Positions 32,862-44,827 of a stretch of 64,000 nt of DNA are shown here, one piece after another. How positions within the stretch are numbered: position 1 is the stretch's first letter; every line of letters begins with the position of its first letter. This DNA comes from Portunus trituberculatus. Its lineage: Eukaryota; Arthropoda; Malacostraca; Decapoda; Portunidae. A program made the translations under genes and the position numbers. The stretch lies in the NCBI RefSeq assembly GCF_017591435.1, contig NC_059286.1, forward strand, positions 392,501 to 456,500. The letters are read 5' to 3'. The notes beneath the pieces were generated by a model, which was not told the DNA's origin, ran no database searches, and saw nothing but the letters and a program-made list of their open reading frames with translations.

Positions 32862-33199
32862 TATACAAGCAATCCCCCCTTAACGAACAGGTTACGTTTG
32901 TTAAGCGAATTTTCGTTAAGCGAACCAATTATAACAAGTTTAACCCCTGACTTGAACTTCCATTGAGAGTAAACAAAGCGAGAGTGCATCACAGTACAGT
33001 GAAAGGTTTAATGAAAGTAAAAATTATGAAGTTAAACATTTTGGCAGTTTAATTTTAGTCATTATAATGTACACTAATGTATGCATGTACGTAACTTTAT
33101 AATGTTGATGATCTTAAATTTATGAAGGGAGGGAGAGTGAAGCGGCAACCTGTGGAATGTAAACAAAGGGCGCATCATTGTACCATATACAAAACTTAT

Positions 33200-33460
33200 G
33201 TACCACATTTCCACAAGGCTTTCCATTTTATCCATTGCAGAGTCACGAGTCAAGGTGGTTCTTTTAGCTTACAAGGAAGATACAGTCTCACCAGCCTTCT
33301 TAATAGTCTGTTGACTTGAAAATAGTAGAGACAGTAGATGGAGTCAAGATGGTGGCAAGCAATGCTATTAGTTTTCTCACCTGTCTTGTGTCTGAATAAT
33401 ATTCAGCTTCACTTCGAGAGTAAAAGATTTCCTGGTCTTCTTAGCAACACTAGGTGACAT
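33200..33460 (-). pseudogene. Transposase N-terminal HTH remnant in MITE copy 2
   Basis: The same block as at 10240-10503, beginning MSPSVAKKTRKSFTLEVKLN. It decays after about 20 codons and contains stops. No catalytic region is present. Confidence 0.5.
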
Positions 33461-33702
33461 TGTAGGGCTGGTTGCAGGGCGTTATGGTAGCATGTTGAGT
33501 GAGGGAAGACAAGCTGCTGTTGGACAGTTATTGTTTTGAACTAAGAGCGGGGAAGGGTATAGGAATGAGTGGTGCGCGTTTTGTCCACGAGAGGCGCTGG
33601 TGTATTCAAAAGCCTGTAGGCTTGCGTGATACGGCGGGGCTTTCAAACTTGGAAAAAATGACCTGGATAAAATTTTGTTAAAGCGAGTTTGGTGTTCGTT
33701 AT

Positions 33703-33932
33703 CTCTTAAAGTATGGGGGGTTGATTTACTTTCCGTCTGTTACACCGGGGAAAAATCACACCCGTCAAAAATGCTGAAAACATTTTTTCCTTATAAAAGC
33801 ATATTTCTTTGTGTTATTCTGAGTACAACAATGTAGTTTTCAACATGTTATGACCTCTAAGAGCCAAGTTATTGCACATCAAAAAATTCTCCCCAAACCC
33901 ATGGCAGAACCCTCCGCTAAGAAATACCCCCC

Positions 33933-33981
<49 letters not shown>

Positions 33982-34718
33982 GGCATTTGAATTTGATGTA
34001 AAAGTAGAAACTTTTGCACTTTCATGCCAAGAAAATGAGAACTCAGATATATGAAATGATGTGCAAAACAGGAAAAAAAAAAAAAAAGAAACCACATATT
34101 ACAAGTATTGTGGATTTCTATAATAATTGGAATCTTGCAACTCTTATTAGCAATGGGATTCACGTGACTTGGCCGACAAGCACAGTCCTGTAGAGGCAAC
34201 CAGGGGTGACACACACCAGCACATTGCTCGTGGGGAGTATGTGAGGTGGTTTATGAACGTCGCTGTGAGGGTTGGTCTCTGTCTCCCAGATCACTATCAG
34301 AATCACTACTGGAGTCTTCACTTTCTTCTGTCTCAATAAAAAAATCACTGAAGTCTTCACTTTCTTCTGTCTCAATAAAAAAAATCACTGTCTTCATTTT
34401 CATCACTGTCCTCAATGTCACTACAGAGTAACACTGACATAACATCACTCGGAGTAGCGTTTCCTCCCTCCGGGTCACAGGGGTTGCCAGATTTCGCCTC
34501 GAAATGGGAAAAGATGACCTACTGTGAGGGAACATATGTCTCAAGGCTCAAGGAGGCGAGCGAGAAAAGATGCCAGATACCTCCACTTGCCCCAGGAACA
34601 ATAGTGAGGGGGAGAGATTCAAACGTTTAGCGCGGAAAAATCATGATTCCTGGAACGATCCCCGCCTCTTTGCACACGACGCTACAATCGTCCCGAAACG
34701 ATCACCGTACATTAAGGG
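33703..34718. mobile_element. piggyBac-like MITE inserted in MITE copy 2
   Basis: Right edge TTAA (34719-34722) and left edge TTAT (33699-33702). The ends pair imperfectly: left TCTCTTAAAGTATGG against right (inverted) CCCTTAATGTACGG. The interior includes a CT tract (33937-33978), an A run and a direct repeat of CTTCACTTTCTTCTGTCTCA at about 34317 and 34356. No transposase frame remains. Confidence 0.6.
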
Positions 34719-34816
34719 TTAAATGGGCTGATGGTAGTAAAAGGAAACATTCATTGTAGCGAAATTTCGTTGTGTGAACCTTCATTAAGCGGGGGTTGCC
34801 TGTACATATATATATA

Positions 34817-34925
34817 CAGTGAAAAATTGGCTGATAAACTTAATTCGTTCCTAAAGACCATTCATGAAGCAAAATATTTGCAAACTAAAACTATTTTCCC
34901 CATAAGAATCAATGTAAAACAGATT
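34817..34925 (+). mobile_element. Tigger-like element left end (fragment)
   Basis: CAGTGAAAAATTGGCTGATA, directly after a TA stretch, followed by TTCGTTCC and CCCCATAAGAATCAATG, follows the pattern of pogo/Tigger-type ends. No matching right end is identified. From here to 35400 I see no gene. Confidence 0.35.
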
Positions 34926-35399
34926 AATCCATTCCTGGACCCCAGGGCTACAATTGAGACAGCTATGACACTCACCCCGCATTCCCTGCAGCATGTATCC
35001 TCTATCAAACCCTTTAGTGCACCTCCCAGCTGGAATAAATGAAGGATCATCATTACTATAGCAATGGCGTCTAACTGACAACTTCCAGACAACTTTTATC
35101 ACGCATCACTAACTGTCCTGCTGGAGGTGAGGTGCCTCTGTGTTGCAATCAGCTGTGATGACAAATGTGGCAGCTGAAACAAACATCTCGTAGAATCTCG
35201 TGACTACTGAGACTTGTCATATCAACAAAGCATCTTAGGAATAACATTGTTTTTAATTCTCATCACTGCAATGTTGCATCTCCTGTTATTTACTACCATT
35301 ATTTTCATGTTCTGATCTTGTTAACAGTATTCCTCCCCTCCTCCCACAGCCTCACTACACATTCTCTCACCCCTCTTCTGGCCATCTACATAATTCAAG

Positions 35400-35655
35400 T
35401 TAGCCAGTATTCCCAATCCCTTTCTTTGGTATACACTGGAACTCCTTGCCTGGTTCTTTATTTCCACTTCCAATGATAAAACTCTTTCAAAAGAGAGGTT
35501 TCAAGACATTTATCCTCTGGCTTTGTGTGGCACTTTTGTCTTTGTATGGGCCCGACACCCCAGTGAACATTTTTTATCGTAATTTTTGTTGCCCCTTCCG
35601 CACCACGTCCCACATGATATAAAAAGAAAAAAAAATTGCTTCCCTTATAATACTT
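35400..35655 (+). pseudogene. LINE 3' terminal fragment
   Basis: It starts with WNSLPGSLF, the C-terminal hallmark of many LINE ORF2 proteins, then GFKTFILWLCVALLSLYGP and FYRNFCCPFRTTSHMI before a stop and an A-rich run (35627-35637). It lies in the intron downstream of exon 3 of the BRMS1-like gene, in the opposite orientation. Confidence 0.5.
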
Positions 35656-35774
35656 GACTCGCAACAAGCATCTATCTTTGCAATGACATGCCATATCTTT
35701 ATGATGAATATAGATCCAGGGTCAGCATTATATTTAACAGAGAGAGAATCATCATACCACTAGAGCTCCTTCAC

Positions 35775-37522
35775 CTCAAAATTTTGTTGTGATGCAGATT
35801 TCTCAGCTTCATATTTGTTGGTGATATTCTGCAGCCGAAACTGACGGAGGACATGAGCCACCTCCAGCCTCACACGACGGCCTTCTTGCAGTTCCTCTAC
35901 TGGGATAAGGTACTCGGCTGCCTCCCCAAGCCTCACCTCCTCAAGCTTGGCCTCCACTTGAGTCACTCTTTCCCGGTACAATCTGAAGGTTGAATCAACT
36001 TACAATGAGAGTACAAAAAGCATGATGGAATGCAAAGATATATAAAAAATAGTACAGAATAATATTAATAAAGGCCAATAATGATCAACACTTTTGAGCT
36101 CTTATAAGAATTGTTTTCATGGACCAAAAACATACATTAGCTTTTTGTGGGAACTTTCCATAATAATATTGCAGAATCTTCATCAGACTACTGCAACAAT
36201 CTTTAAAAGAGTTGAACTTGGTCACCAGTATATACACCTTCCACAAACCCAAAGTACACTAACTGTTCACGAAGAAGTGAGAACTGCCGCTCCAAGTCAG
36301 TGAGGTCAGTCAGGTACTCGCCACGCCTTCTATCACACTCCTCCTCATCCAGCTCTATGGAAAAAAAATCAATAAAATATAATACACACAAACCAGTTCT
36401 GGATACTGAAAATAAAACACTAACAATATTAACAAAACTCCATCAGAACTACATAATGACCAGCACAAAATATTAAATTCATGACAAAAAAAATTTCCTA
36501 TCTTTGCATCAATTTTCAATTTGTACACTAGATAAAAATTTATCCTTAACTAATAAAGATAAAATCAGCTGGTAAGTAATATTCTTAATCCGCTAAGACC
36601 GATGGCCGCAAAATTCGCACCCTCCCATTACCGCAATTATCATAAAAAAATTCAACTCATAAATTACTCTGGAAAAAAAATCTGCTGTTAGTAGACATGA
36701 CAATGCATCATCCTACAAGTTTTTATTGCCCTACTCACTATGGTTGTCTCAGAATAATAACCGATAATTGGAGAAGATTGTGGTAGCGGCAACTCGAGGG
36801 AGGTGCTTTTATGTGTATTCTTACATAATGTAAGGCACTGCTCATGTTTTTATGTGTTTTCACATGTTTTTCGTGTTTTCACTCATACTGGCTGATTATA
36901 GTTACATATGTTTTTATCAAGCGTGGGTGACGATGTTGTCACAAGAGCGGGGTCGGGATCTACCTCCAACCTGTGCACTTTGCGTCTTGTCCCGCCTTGT
37001 CTATCACTTTTATCACTAAACTTTAGCTTCCTCTTAGCACCAGTAGCCATAGTTGTAAATAATAGTTCCTTAAATAAGTAAATACGTAAATAATTATCAC
37101 CGCGACACGACGCTCACGCACCTCACAGAAATTTGCGGGAGACTAGCTGGCTAGAGCGGTGTGCTTCCTGGGAGCCGACAGTACTACCATAGGCCTACGT
37201 CATGACCAAATATAGCAGCGCTACCAATGCTAGCGCGGTTTTTATTAGCGCTCAAAGTAGCTGCCCCATTTAAGGACTGTCGGAAGTGTGCTATGCTGCC
37301 GTATTTAAGGCCTGTCGGACTTTACAGGTTAATCATGGAAAGTACACTTTATATAAAACCTCTGTAATTAGCTCACTAACCTGAAGAGTCATCCGATTCT
37401 GTACCATCTGAGGATATAGACTCATCAAGGGAGCTCCGGTCGCTGTCCGAGTCCTGTTCCTCCTCATTCTCAGTGTCATGGTCCTCCCTCTCATTGTCTC
37501 TGGCTCGCTTCACACCTGGCAT
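35775..37522 (-). CDS. Brms1: BRMS1/BRMS1L homologue, coding exons 1-3 (5' part of gene)
   Basis: Proteins of this Sds3-like family are coiled-coil subunits of Sin3-HDAC corepressor complexes in the nucleus. Exon 1 (37381-37522) encodes an acidic, serine-rich N-terminus from MPGVKRARDNERED. Exon 2 (36264-36354) encodes LDEEECDRRRGEYLTDLTDL and ERQFSLLREQ. Exon 3 (35775-35982) encodes LYRERVTQVEAKLEEVRLGE, then EYLIPVEELQE, then ITNKYEAEKSASQQ. Human BRMS1L has closely matching blocks (CERRR, LEKQF, YKERLSQVDAKLQEV, NKYE). Donors are GTTAGT, GTTAGT and GTGAAG, and acceptors CCATAG and CTTCAG. Exons of 142, 91 and 208 bases join in frame to codon 147. The ATG at 37522 has context AGCACAATGCC. 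Exon 4 onward is not found down to 32 kb, so the gene is split by a very long intron or truncated. Confidence 0.9.
36589..37328. mobile_element. TTAA-flanked piggyBac-like MITE in intron 1 of the BRMS1-like gene
   Basis: TTAA at 36585-36588 and 37329-37332. The ends pair imperfectly: left TCCGCTAAGACCGATGGCC against right (inverted) CCTGTAAAGTCCGACAGGCC. The length is 740 bases. Removing it with one TTAA leaves an intron of about 282 bases, almost the size of intron 2 (281). It contains a short minus-strand frame at 36883-37050. Confidence 0.65.
36883..37050 (-). CDS. Small open frame in the intronic MITE (55 aa), possible transposase N-terminus remnant
   Basis: It starts MATGAKRKLKFSDKSDRQGG and ends NYNQPV. 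It is basic at the start and Thr/Ser/Pro-rich later. I do not recognise the family. Its place inside a TTAA element suggests the first codons of a lost piggyBac-type transposase, but it is short and could be chance. Confidence 0.35.
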   Translation of the reverse strand: MATGAKRKLKFSDKSDRQGGTRRKVHRLEVDPDPALVTTSSPTLDKNICNYNQPV

Positions 37523-38000
37523 TGTGCTTGTGTCTTGGGAATGGCTCTAGGGGTGTCTCTGACCCCTACAATTCTTGTGTCTTCTCTATTATTTTGTAAG
37601 TCCTCCTGTTGGTATTACTATAGAATTACAATGCAATTTACACTCATCTACCTCTAGCAAATATATTTTCTTACAAGAAATATTGTATACTGTATGGGTT
37701 TATAGTAAGATGCATCCACCTGGTGATAAGGACAGCATAGTGCAACTAACCTCAGGGATATGAACCTCAACAGCCTTCCTTAGAAAAAGTTACCCTAAAA
37801 TGAAATTTACTCCCTTTCAGGTAAGGGACATTAGGGGAAGGAAACCTTTTGTTACAAATGCATTAAGCTATCCAATCCCCTACTAGAAAATAATGACATT
37901 AATAAAAATTATGAGTAATAATATCTTGGAAATTAGTTGTGTTACACTATCGATGAGAATATACTACATTATTAGAATTCAAGACAAAGATTCGTAATTA
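37523..38000. other. Upstream region of the BRMS1-like gene
   Basis: No repeat or frame is recognised. On the minus strand TTGTAG at about 37567-37572 could be a splice acceptor for a leader exon ending at the ATG, but no donor can be tied to it. The core promoter cannot be placed from sequence alone. Confidence 0.3.
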
Positions 38001-38059
38001 AAAAATGGCGACTCCAAACCCAGCCTTAGAGTCCCCTTCTTGGGAGGGGACCAGGAATG

Positions 38060-40576
38060 TCCCCAGGTAGGACTGCTCTCTTCACAATGACCCCAAATGT
38101 TTTGACACCTCCCTCAACTTTTTCTACATTAAATTCTGCAACATTTGCAGTCTTAGATCTAATTTTCAATCTGTGGAACACCACCTCTCCTCTACTAAAC
38201 CTCATTTTCTTTTTGTCACCAAAACACAGCTGTCTGAAGCTACTGACAGTACCTCTCTCTCTGTTCCCTCCTACTTTCTCTATTCTCATTTTCGTTCCAA
38301 AGCTGGATGTTGCATCTATGCGCGAAATGACTTAATTTACTGTCGTGCCCATGCTCTCAAATCTTCTGAGTTTTCCACCATCTGGCTTCGACTCAATAGT
38401 CACTCTCTAACTAAATTTATCTATGCTGTCTATCTATCCCCTAACTCCTTCGACTAGAGTAAATTCTTTGACTATTTAACTTCCAAAGTGGAGCACATTC
38501 TGTCCCTCTACACTTTTGCAGAGATCTCCAATCTTGGAGATCTCCCTTCACTGACCATCCTGGTGAACTAGCCTTCAACTTTGCTATCCTCCATGACCTA
38601 GAGCAACTGGTGCAACACCCTACTCATATTTCAGACCGTTTTGGAGACACGCCCAACATTCTTGATCTCTTCCTTACTTTTAATCTTTCAGTTTATGCTG
38701 TCACCCTATCATCTCCATTGGGCTCCTCCGATCACCATCTCATTTCTGTATCTTGTCCTATTTCTCCAATCCCTCCACAGGATCCCCCTATGCTGAGGTG
38801 CCTCTGGCACTTTGCCACTGCCAGTTAGGGTGACCTGAGGATGTATTATGCTGATTTTCCTTGGAATGATTACTGTTTCCATGTCAGACACCTATCTCTT
38901 TGTGCTGAACGCATGACCGAGGTGATAGTGTCTGGCATGGAAGCTTACATTCCTCATTCTTTCTCTCAACCTAAACTTTCTAAACCTTGGTTTAACACAG
39001 CCTATTCTTGTGCTATACATGATAGAGGTTGCCCACAAAAGGTACTTGAGCCTTCCATCTCCTAAATCTCATGCACTTTATATTTCTGCCCCAGATCATG
39101 CCATGTCTGCTCTTCAACTTCCCAAACACTCCTTCATAAATAGAAAATGTCAAAATCTTTCAAACTCAAGCTCACCTGGATACTTCTGGCATCTTGTCAA
39201 AAACATCTCCAGTAACTTCACTTCTTCATCTTTCCCTCCTTTATTTCATCCTGATGGCACCACTCCCACCTCATCTTTTTCTAAAGCTGAACTCGTCTCT
39301 CAAACCTTAGTTAACAGCTCAACCTTGGATGATTCTGGGCTTGTCCCTCCTTCTCCTTTTCCCTCTGACTATTTCATGTCTTCAATCAAAATTCTTCGTA
39401 CTGTTGGCCTATACCCTCAGAAGGCTTATGGATCTGATAGGGTCCCTCCTATTGTTCTCAAAAACCGTGCTTCCATGCTTGCACCTTGCCTGGCCAAACT
39501 TTTTTAACTTAGTCTATCAACATCTACCTTTCCTTCTCACTGGAAGTTTGCCTACATTCAGCCTGTTCTTAAAAAGGGTGACCGTTCTAATCCCTGAAAC
39601 TACCGTCCTATAGCTTTAATCTCTTGCTTGTCTAAAGTTTTTTAACCTATCCTGAATAAGAAGATTCTTAAACATTTCACTCCACAATTTTCTATCCGAT
39701 CGCCAGTATGGCTTCCATCAACATAGCTCTACTGGTGATCTTCTGGCTTTCCTTACTGAGTCTTCGTCATCCTCTTCTAGAGATTTTGGTGAAATTTTTG
39801 CTGTCACGTTAGACATATCAAAAGCTTTTGATAGAATCTGGCATAAAGCTTTGATTTCAAAACTGTCCTTGTATGGTTTTTATCCTTCTCTCTGCAACTT
39901 TATCTCAAGTTTCCTTTCTGACAATTCTATTGCTGCAGTGGTAGACATCCACTGTTCTTCTCCTACATCTAGTAATAGTGGTGTTCCTCAGGGTTCTGTC
40001 CTGTCACCCACTCTCTTACTATTGTTCATTAATGATCTTCTTAACCAAACTTCTTGCCCTATCCACTCCCACGCTGATGGTACCAGCCTACATCGTTCCA
40101 CATCCTTTCAGAGATGACCAACCGTTTACGAAGTCAACAGATCACACAAGGACACCACAAAAGATCTGATTTCTGATCTTTCTAAGATTTCTGATTGGGG
40201 CAGAGAAACTCTAGTAGTTGTCATTTCCTCAAAAACTCAATTCCTCCATGTATCAACCTCACACAACCTTCCAGACAACTATCCCCTGCTGCACATGATT
40301 TTCATTTTCCTCTCATTCTTATTTTGTCCAACCCTCTAATGCAAGAATACTCTCAATCATTCATAACTTTCACTGGTAAACTCTGGAACTCCCTACCTGC
40401 TTCTGTATTTCTGTCTTCCTAATACTTAACTTCTTTTAAGAGGGTGGTATCAAGACATTTGCTCCCTAATTTTGGTTAACCCTTCTTATCTTCTAGAGAA
40501 CCAGCACTCAAGTGGGCATTTTTTTAAACATTGTATTGCCCTTGGCTGGCCTTCTCTCCTACATAAAAAAAAAAGA
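38060..40576 (+). mobile_element. Jockey-like LINE, ORF2 nearly complete, poly-A tailed
   Basis: It runs from the endonuclease start (about 38120) through the reverse transcriptase to TGGCTGGCCTTCTCTCCTAC and an A run at 40565-40576. It is the same family as 11158-12727. ORF1 and the 5' leader are not recognised. It lies upstream of the BRMS1-like gene, on the opposite strand. Confidence 0.87.
38120..40500 (+). pseudogene. Jockey-like ORF2 (endonuclease and reverse transcriptase), disrupted
   Basis: Endonuclease words: VTKTQLSEATDSTSLS, AGCCIYARNDLIYCRAHALK, FIYAVYLSPNS (then TAG at 38455), DTPNILDLFLTF and GSSDHHLISVSC (Asp-His). The GDFN box is lost near 38550 by a deletion. Reverse transcriptase words: PLFHPDGTTPTSSFSKAE, KAYGSDRVPPIVLKN, LDISKAFDRIWHKALISKL, NSGVPQGSVLSPTLLLLFIND and HSHADGTSLH, where ADD reads ADG. 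That removes the second catalytic aspartate. Several stops and frameshifts add to this; the copy is dead. Confidence 0.85.
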
Positions 40577-40579
40577 TAA

Positions 40580-40945
40580 TATTTTACAATACTGTATGTT
40601 ATTCCAATGATTCATTAATTGCAGGTAAAAGTAATTCACATCATAGTGCCACAGCACTCCATTTTCATTATCATCAAGTGTTGCCTAGACTTGTAAGTTA
40701 AGAATTTATCAGCAATGTTGTTCTTATGAGTCTTTCTTTTTAGATTTTCTTCCAATTATGTTATGTTATGTAAGATATAGTTTTTCTAAAAGTCCTTTTT
40801 AGTTAAGTGACAGACAGCAGAGTAGTTAAAATCTTTACTAGTCTGAAATTATTAGTCAGGAGTTGATGTAATATTAGTATAATCCTGACATGATAAAATC
40901 CCACGTTGTTAGAGAAAAATTTGCATGCATATATAAATAGATATA
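40580..40945. other. AT-rich interval without recognised features
   Basis: No convincing frame, known repeat or RNA gene is seen between the LINE poly-A and the next MITE. Confidence 0.5.
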
Positions 40946-41728
40946 CAGTAAACCCCTGTACTTGGGAATTCAAACTTGCCGGTCCCCTGGCGGCCGCACG
41001 GCGAACCACGCGGCTCCCCGGTGACGTCAGACCTCTCTTTAAACCTATCAGAACGCAGTGTGAGAGTCCCCTTCAACCATTTTGTTTGTGATACCCTCTG
41101 TACTGCAAGCATGGGAACAAATTCTGGCGATTTACCACCAACATGGCCTCTACCAGCACAACAGGTGGTACTGGTGGGGATAAGGACAATGGTGGTGGGT
41201 GAGGGAAACGGGTGGAAAAATGGGAGTTACAGTCTTTATATCATGTCTTATTAGCTTTATTTATTGCTTATTAATCTGTTTTGTACATATGTTCTAATAT
41301 GTGAAGGTAAAAGATTTTATTTCAGCTCAAAAGACGGTATTTTAGTGGTCAAAAGAAAGACATTGGCAATAACCAAAGACAGATTGTGGCATTTTTTAGG
41401 CAATTTATATGGTATAATGAACTCGTGGTTGGCGAAATTTGCATTTGGCGGTAAAGAGTTACAGTCTTTATATCATGTCTTATTAGCTTTATTTATTGCT
41501 TATTAATCTGTTTTGTACATATGTTCTAATATGTGAAGGTAAAAGATTTTATTTCAGCTCAAAAGACGGTATTTTAGTGGTCAAAAGAAAGACATTGGCA
41601 ATAACCAAAGACAGATTGTGGCATTTTTTAGGCAATTTATATGGTATAATGAACTCGTGGTTGGCGAAATTTGCATTTGGCGGTAATTTCACCATACTAA
41701 TTAATTTGCCAAGTGCGGTGGTTTACTG
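40946..41728 (+). mobile_element. Tigger-like MITE with internal tandem duplication
   Basis: The left end CAGTAAACCCCTGTACTTGG and the inverse of CAGTAAACCACCGCACTTGG at 41709-41728 form the TIRs. A short frame beginning MASTSTTGGTGGDKDNGGG (about 41143) may be a transposase N-terminal remnant. A 232-base segment is present twice (see 41224-41687). TA precedes the left end; TG follows the right. Confidence 0.75.
41224..41687 (+). repeat. Perfect 232-bp tandem duplication
   Basis: 41224-41455 is repeated at 41456-41687 with no difference that I can see. Both copies begin GAGTTACAGTCTTTATATCA and encode the same 62-residue chance frame. The identity implies a recent event or an assembly duplication. 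Confidence 0.93.
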
Positions 41729-41732
41729 TGTG

Positions 41733-41733
41733 C

Positions 41734-41800
<67 letters not shown>
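41733..41800. repeat. (TA)n microsatellite between two MITEs
   Basis: TA tract linking the right end of one Tigger-like MITE to the left end of a CAGGCAACC MITE. Confidence 0.95.
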
Positions 41801-41802
<2 letters not shown>

Positions 41803-41805
<3 letters not shown>

Positions 41806-42867
41806 GAAACCCCCGCTTAACGAAGAGGTTGCATTCCTAAAAAACACTTCGTTAAGCGAAACTTCGTTAAGCGAACCGATTATAACAAGTATAACCCCTG
41901 ATTTAAACTTCCATTGAGAGTAAGCAAAGAAAGAGTGCATCATAGTACAGTAAAAGGTTTAATGAAAGTAAAAATTATGAAGTTAAACAATTAGGTAGTT
42001 TAATTTAAGTCATTATAATGCACACTAATGTATGTATGTACGTAACTTTATAATGTTGATGATCTCAACTTTATGAAGGGAGGGAGAGTGAAACGGGAAA
42101 TACACTAACCGGCAACCTGTGGAATGTAAACAAAGTGCGCATCACGGTACCGCATACAAAACTTATGTACCACATTTCCACAAGGCTTTCCATTTTATCA
42201 ATTGTAGAGTCATGAGTTCAGGTGGTTCTTTTAGCTTTCAAGGAAGATGCGGTCTCACCAGCCTTCTTAATAGCGTCTGCTGACTTGAAAATAGTAGACA
42301 GTAGATGGAGTCAAGATGGTGGCAAGCAATGTTATTAGTTTTTTGGCCTCTCTTTTGTCTGTGAATAATACCCAGCTTCACTTCGAGAGTAAGACACTTC
42401 CTGGTCTTCTTAGGAACGTTAGGCCACATTGCAGGGCGTTTTGGTGGTAAGTTGAACTAGGGAAGATGAGCTGCTGGTGACGCTGTTATGTTTTGACTGG
42501 GGAGTGAGTGGTGCTCGTGATCTTGATCTTGATCTTGATGTTACAGGTGACGCAGAATTTCTTCTGAGTCAGGCCTCTGTATTGGCAGCGCCTGTGTTGT
42601 CCACGAGAGGCTTGATCTTGATCTTTATTCTACAGGTGTCTCAGGATTTCTCCTGAGGAAGGCCTTAGTACCAGCAGCTCCTGGTGTATTCAAAAGCCTG
42701 TCAGCTTGTATGATACGATGGGGCTTTCAAATTTGGAAAAAAATTACCTGGATAAAACTTCGTTAAAGCGAGTTTGGTGTTCGTTAAACGAGCAGATGGT
42801 AGTAAAACGAAACCTTCGTTGTAGCGAAATTTCGTTGTGTGAACCTTCGTTAAACAGGGATTGCCTG
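41803..42867 (-). mobile_element. CAGGCAACC MITE, copy 3 (derived form with TTGATC insert)
   Basis: It begins CAGGAAACCCCCGCTTAACG and ends ACAGGGATTGCCTG. The length is 1,065 bases and it is uninterrupted. Relative to copies 1 and 2 it has extra sequence at about 42521-42680, with repeated CTTGATCTTGATCTTGATG and two related blocks containing ACAGGTG and CTGAG. TA tracts flank both sides. Confidence 0.85.
42238..42429 (-). pseudogene. Transposase N-terminal HTH remnant in MITE copy 3
   Basis: A 63-residue frame beginning MWPNVPKKTRKCLTLEVKLG and continuing IIHRQKRGQKTNNIACHH, the CENP-B-like HTH start. It frameshifts after that and lacks any DDE domain. Confidence 0.6.
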
Positions 42868-44087
<1,220 letters not shown>

Positions 44088-44091
44088 TTAA

Positions 44092-44392
44092 CCCCTTCAG
44101 TCCGGGGACGTATATATATGTCATGGTGGCTACGCGCACCAGTCCGGTGACGTATATATACGTCCAGAAGCCTTACCTCCAGTCCGGGGACGTATTATTA
44201 TGTCTTGCAGGCCATAAGCGTTTTAGATGAGTGTACCCAAGAAAACCAACAGCCATTCGTTTTCTTAGATATGTATATTATCTAGGAAAATGAATATATG
44301 TAACTATTATATCACAGACAAGAATAAGTTTTCGCATGAAGGTTTATTTTTTCTGTTTCGTCAGCTTTAGCAGCCACAGCCACCAGCTTACA

Positions 44393-44460
<68 letters not shown>

Positions 44461-44489
44461 TTATCAGTCTCACATGTCAGGTGATAAAT

Positions 44490-44541
<52 letters not shown>

Positions 44542-44572
44542 TGTTTCCATTCGTAGTTTTTTGCAGGTTTTC
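44092..44572 (+). mobile_element. piggyBac-like MITE, left part
   Basis: CCCCTTCAGTCCGGGGACGT follows TTAA (44088-44091), matching the CCCCTTCA end at 9215. Subterminal repeats of GGTGACGTATATA (three, at about 44109, 44147 and 44190) follow. GA (44394-44458) and CT (44493-44537) tracts lie further in. The right end is lost where LINE N1's GT tail begins. Confidence 0.65.
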
Positions 44573-44586
44573 GTGTGTGTGTGTGT

Positions 44587-44739
44587 ATTTACCTAGTTGT
44601 ATTTACCTAGTTGTAGTTTTACAGGGCCTGGGCTTTATGCTCGTGTGGTCCCGTCTCCATATCTACACTTATCCAATTTTTCTTTAAAACTATGTACACT
44701 CTTTGCTGATACCACTTCCTCACTCAAACTGTTCCAAGA

Positions 44740-44741
<2 letters not shown>
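44587..44741 (-). mobile_element. CR1/L2-like LINE N1, 155-base 3' stub
   Basis: Only the 3' end is present: AGGTAAATAC tail (as GTATTTACCT), CAGGGCCTGGGCTTTATGC and the last codons. It is followed on its 5' side by (GT)n, the tail of N2. Confidence 0.85.

Positions 44742-44825
<84 letters not shown>
44742..44825. repeat. (GT)n between LINEs N2 and N1
   Basis: About 84 bases of GT; on the minus strand this is the AC tail of N2. Confidence 0.95.

Positions 44826-44827
<2 letters not shown>

Larger units (their letters stand above)
32866..34802 (-). mobile_element. CAGGCAACC MITE, copy 2, split by a TTAA element
   Basis: The left end CAAGCAATCCCCCCTTAACG (two differences from the family start) and right end GGGGGTTGCCTG at 34791-34802 bound the copy. 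The internal sequence matches copy 1, including a transposase start remnant (ATG at 33460, minus). It is interrupted at 33703-34718. Confidence 0.82.

Noticed and set aside
35458..35694. Minus-strand frame considered as exon 4 of the BRMS1-like gene
   Set aside because: It shows none of the expected LLLYDTV block and lies antisense to a LINE 3' end.
38026..38289. 87-residue minus-strand frame near the BRMS1-like gene, considered as an upstream exon
   Set aside because: It is antisense to the endonuclease start of the jockey-like LINE and lacks splice support.
44141..44210. Spaced GACGTATATA repeats considered as a CRISPR-like array
   Set aside because: The copies are few and irregular, sit next to a TTAA element end, and the genome is eukaryotic. 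They fit subterminal transposon repeats.
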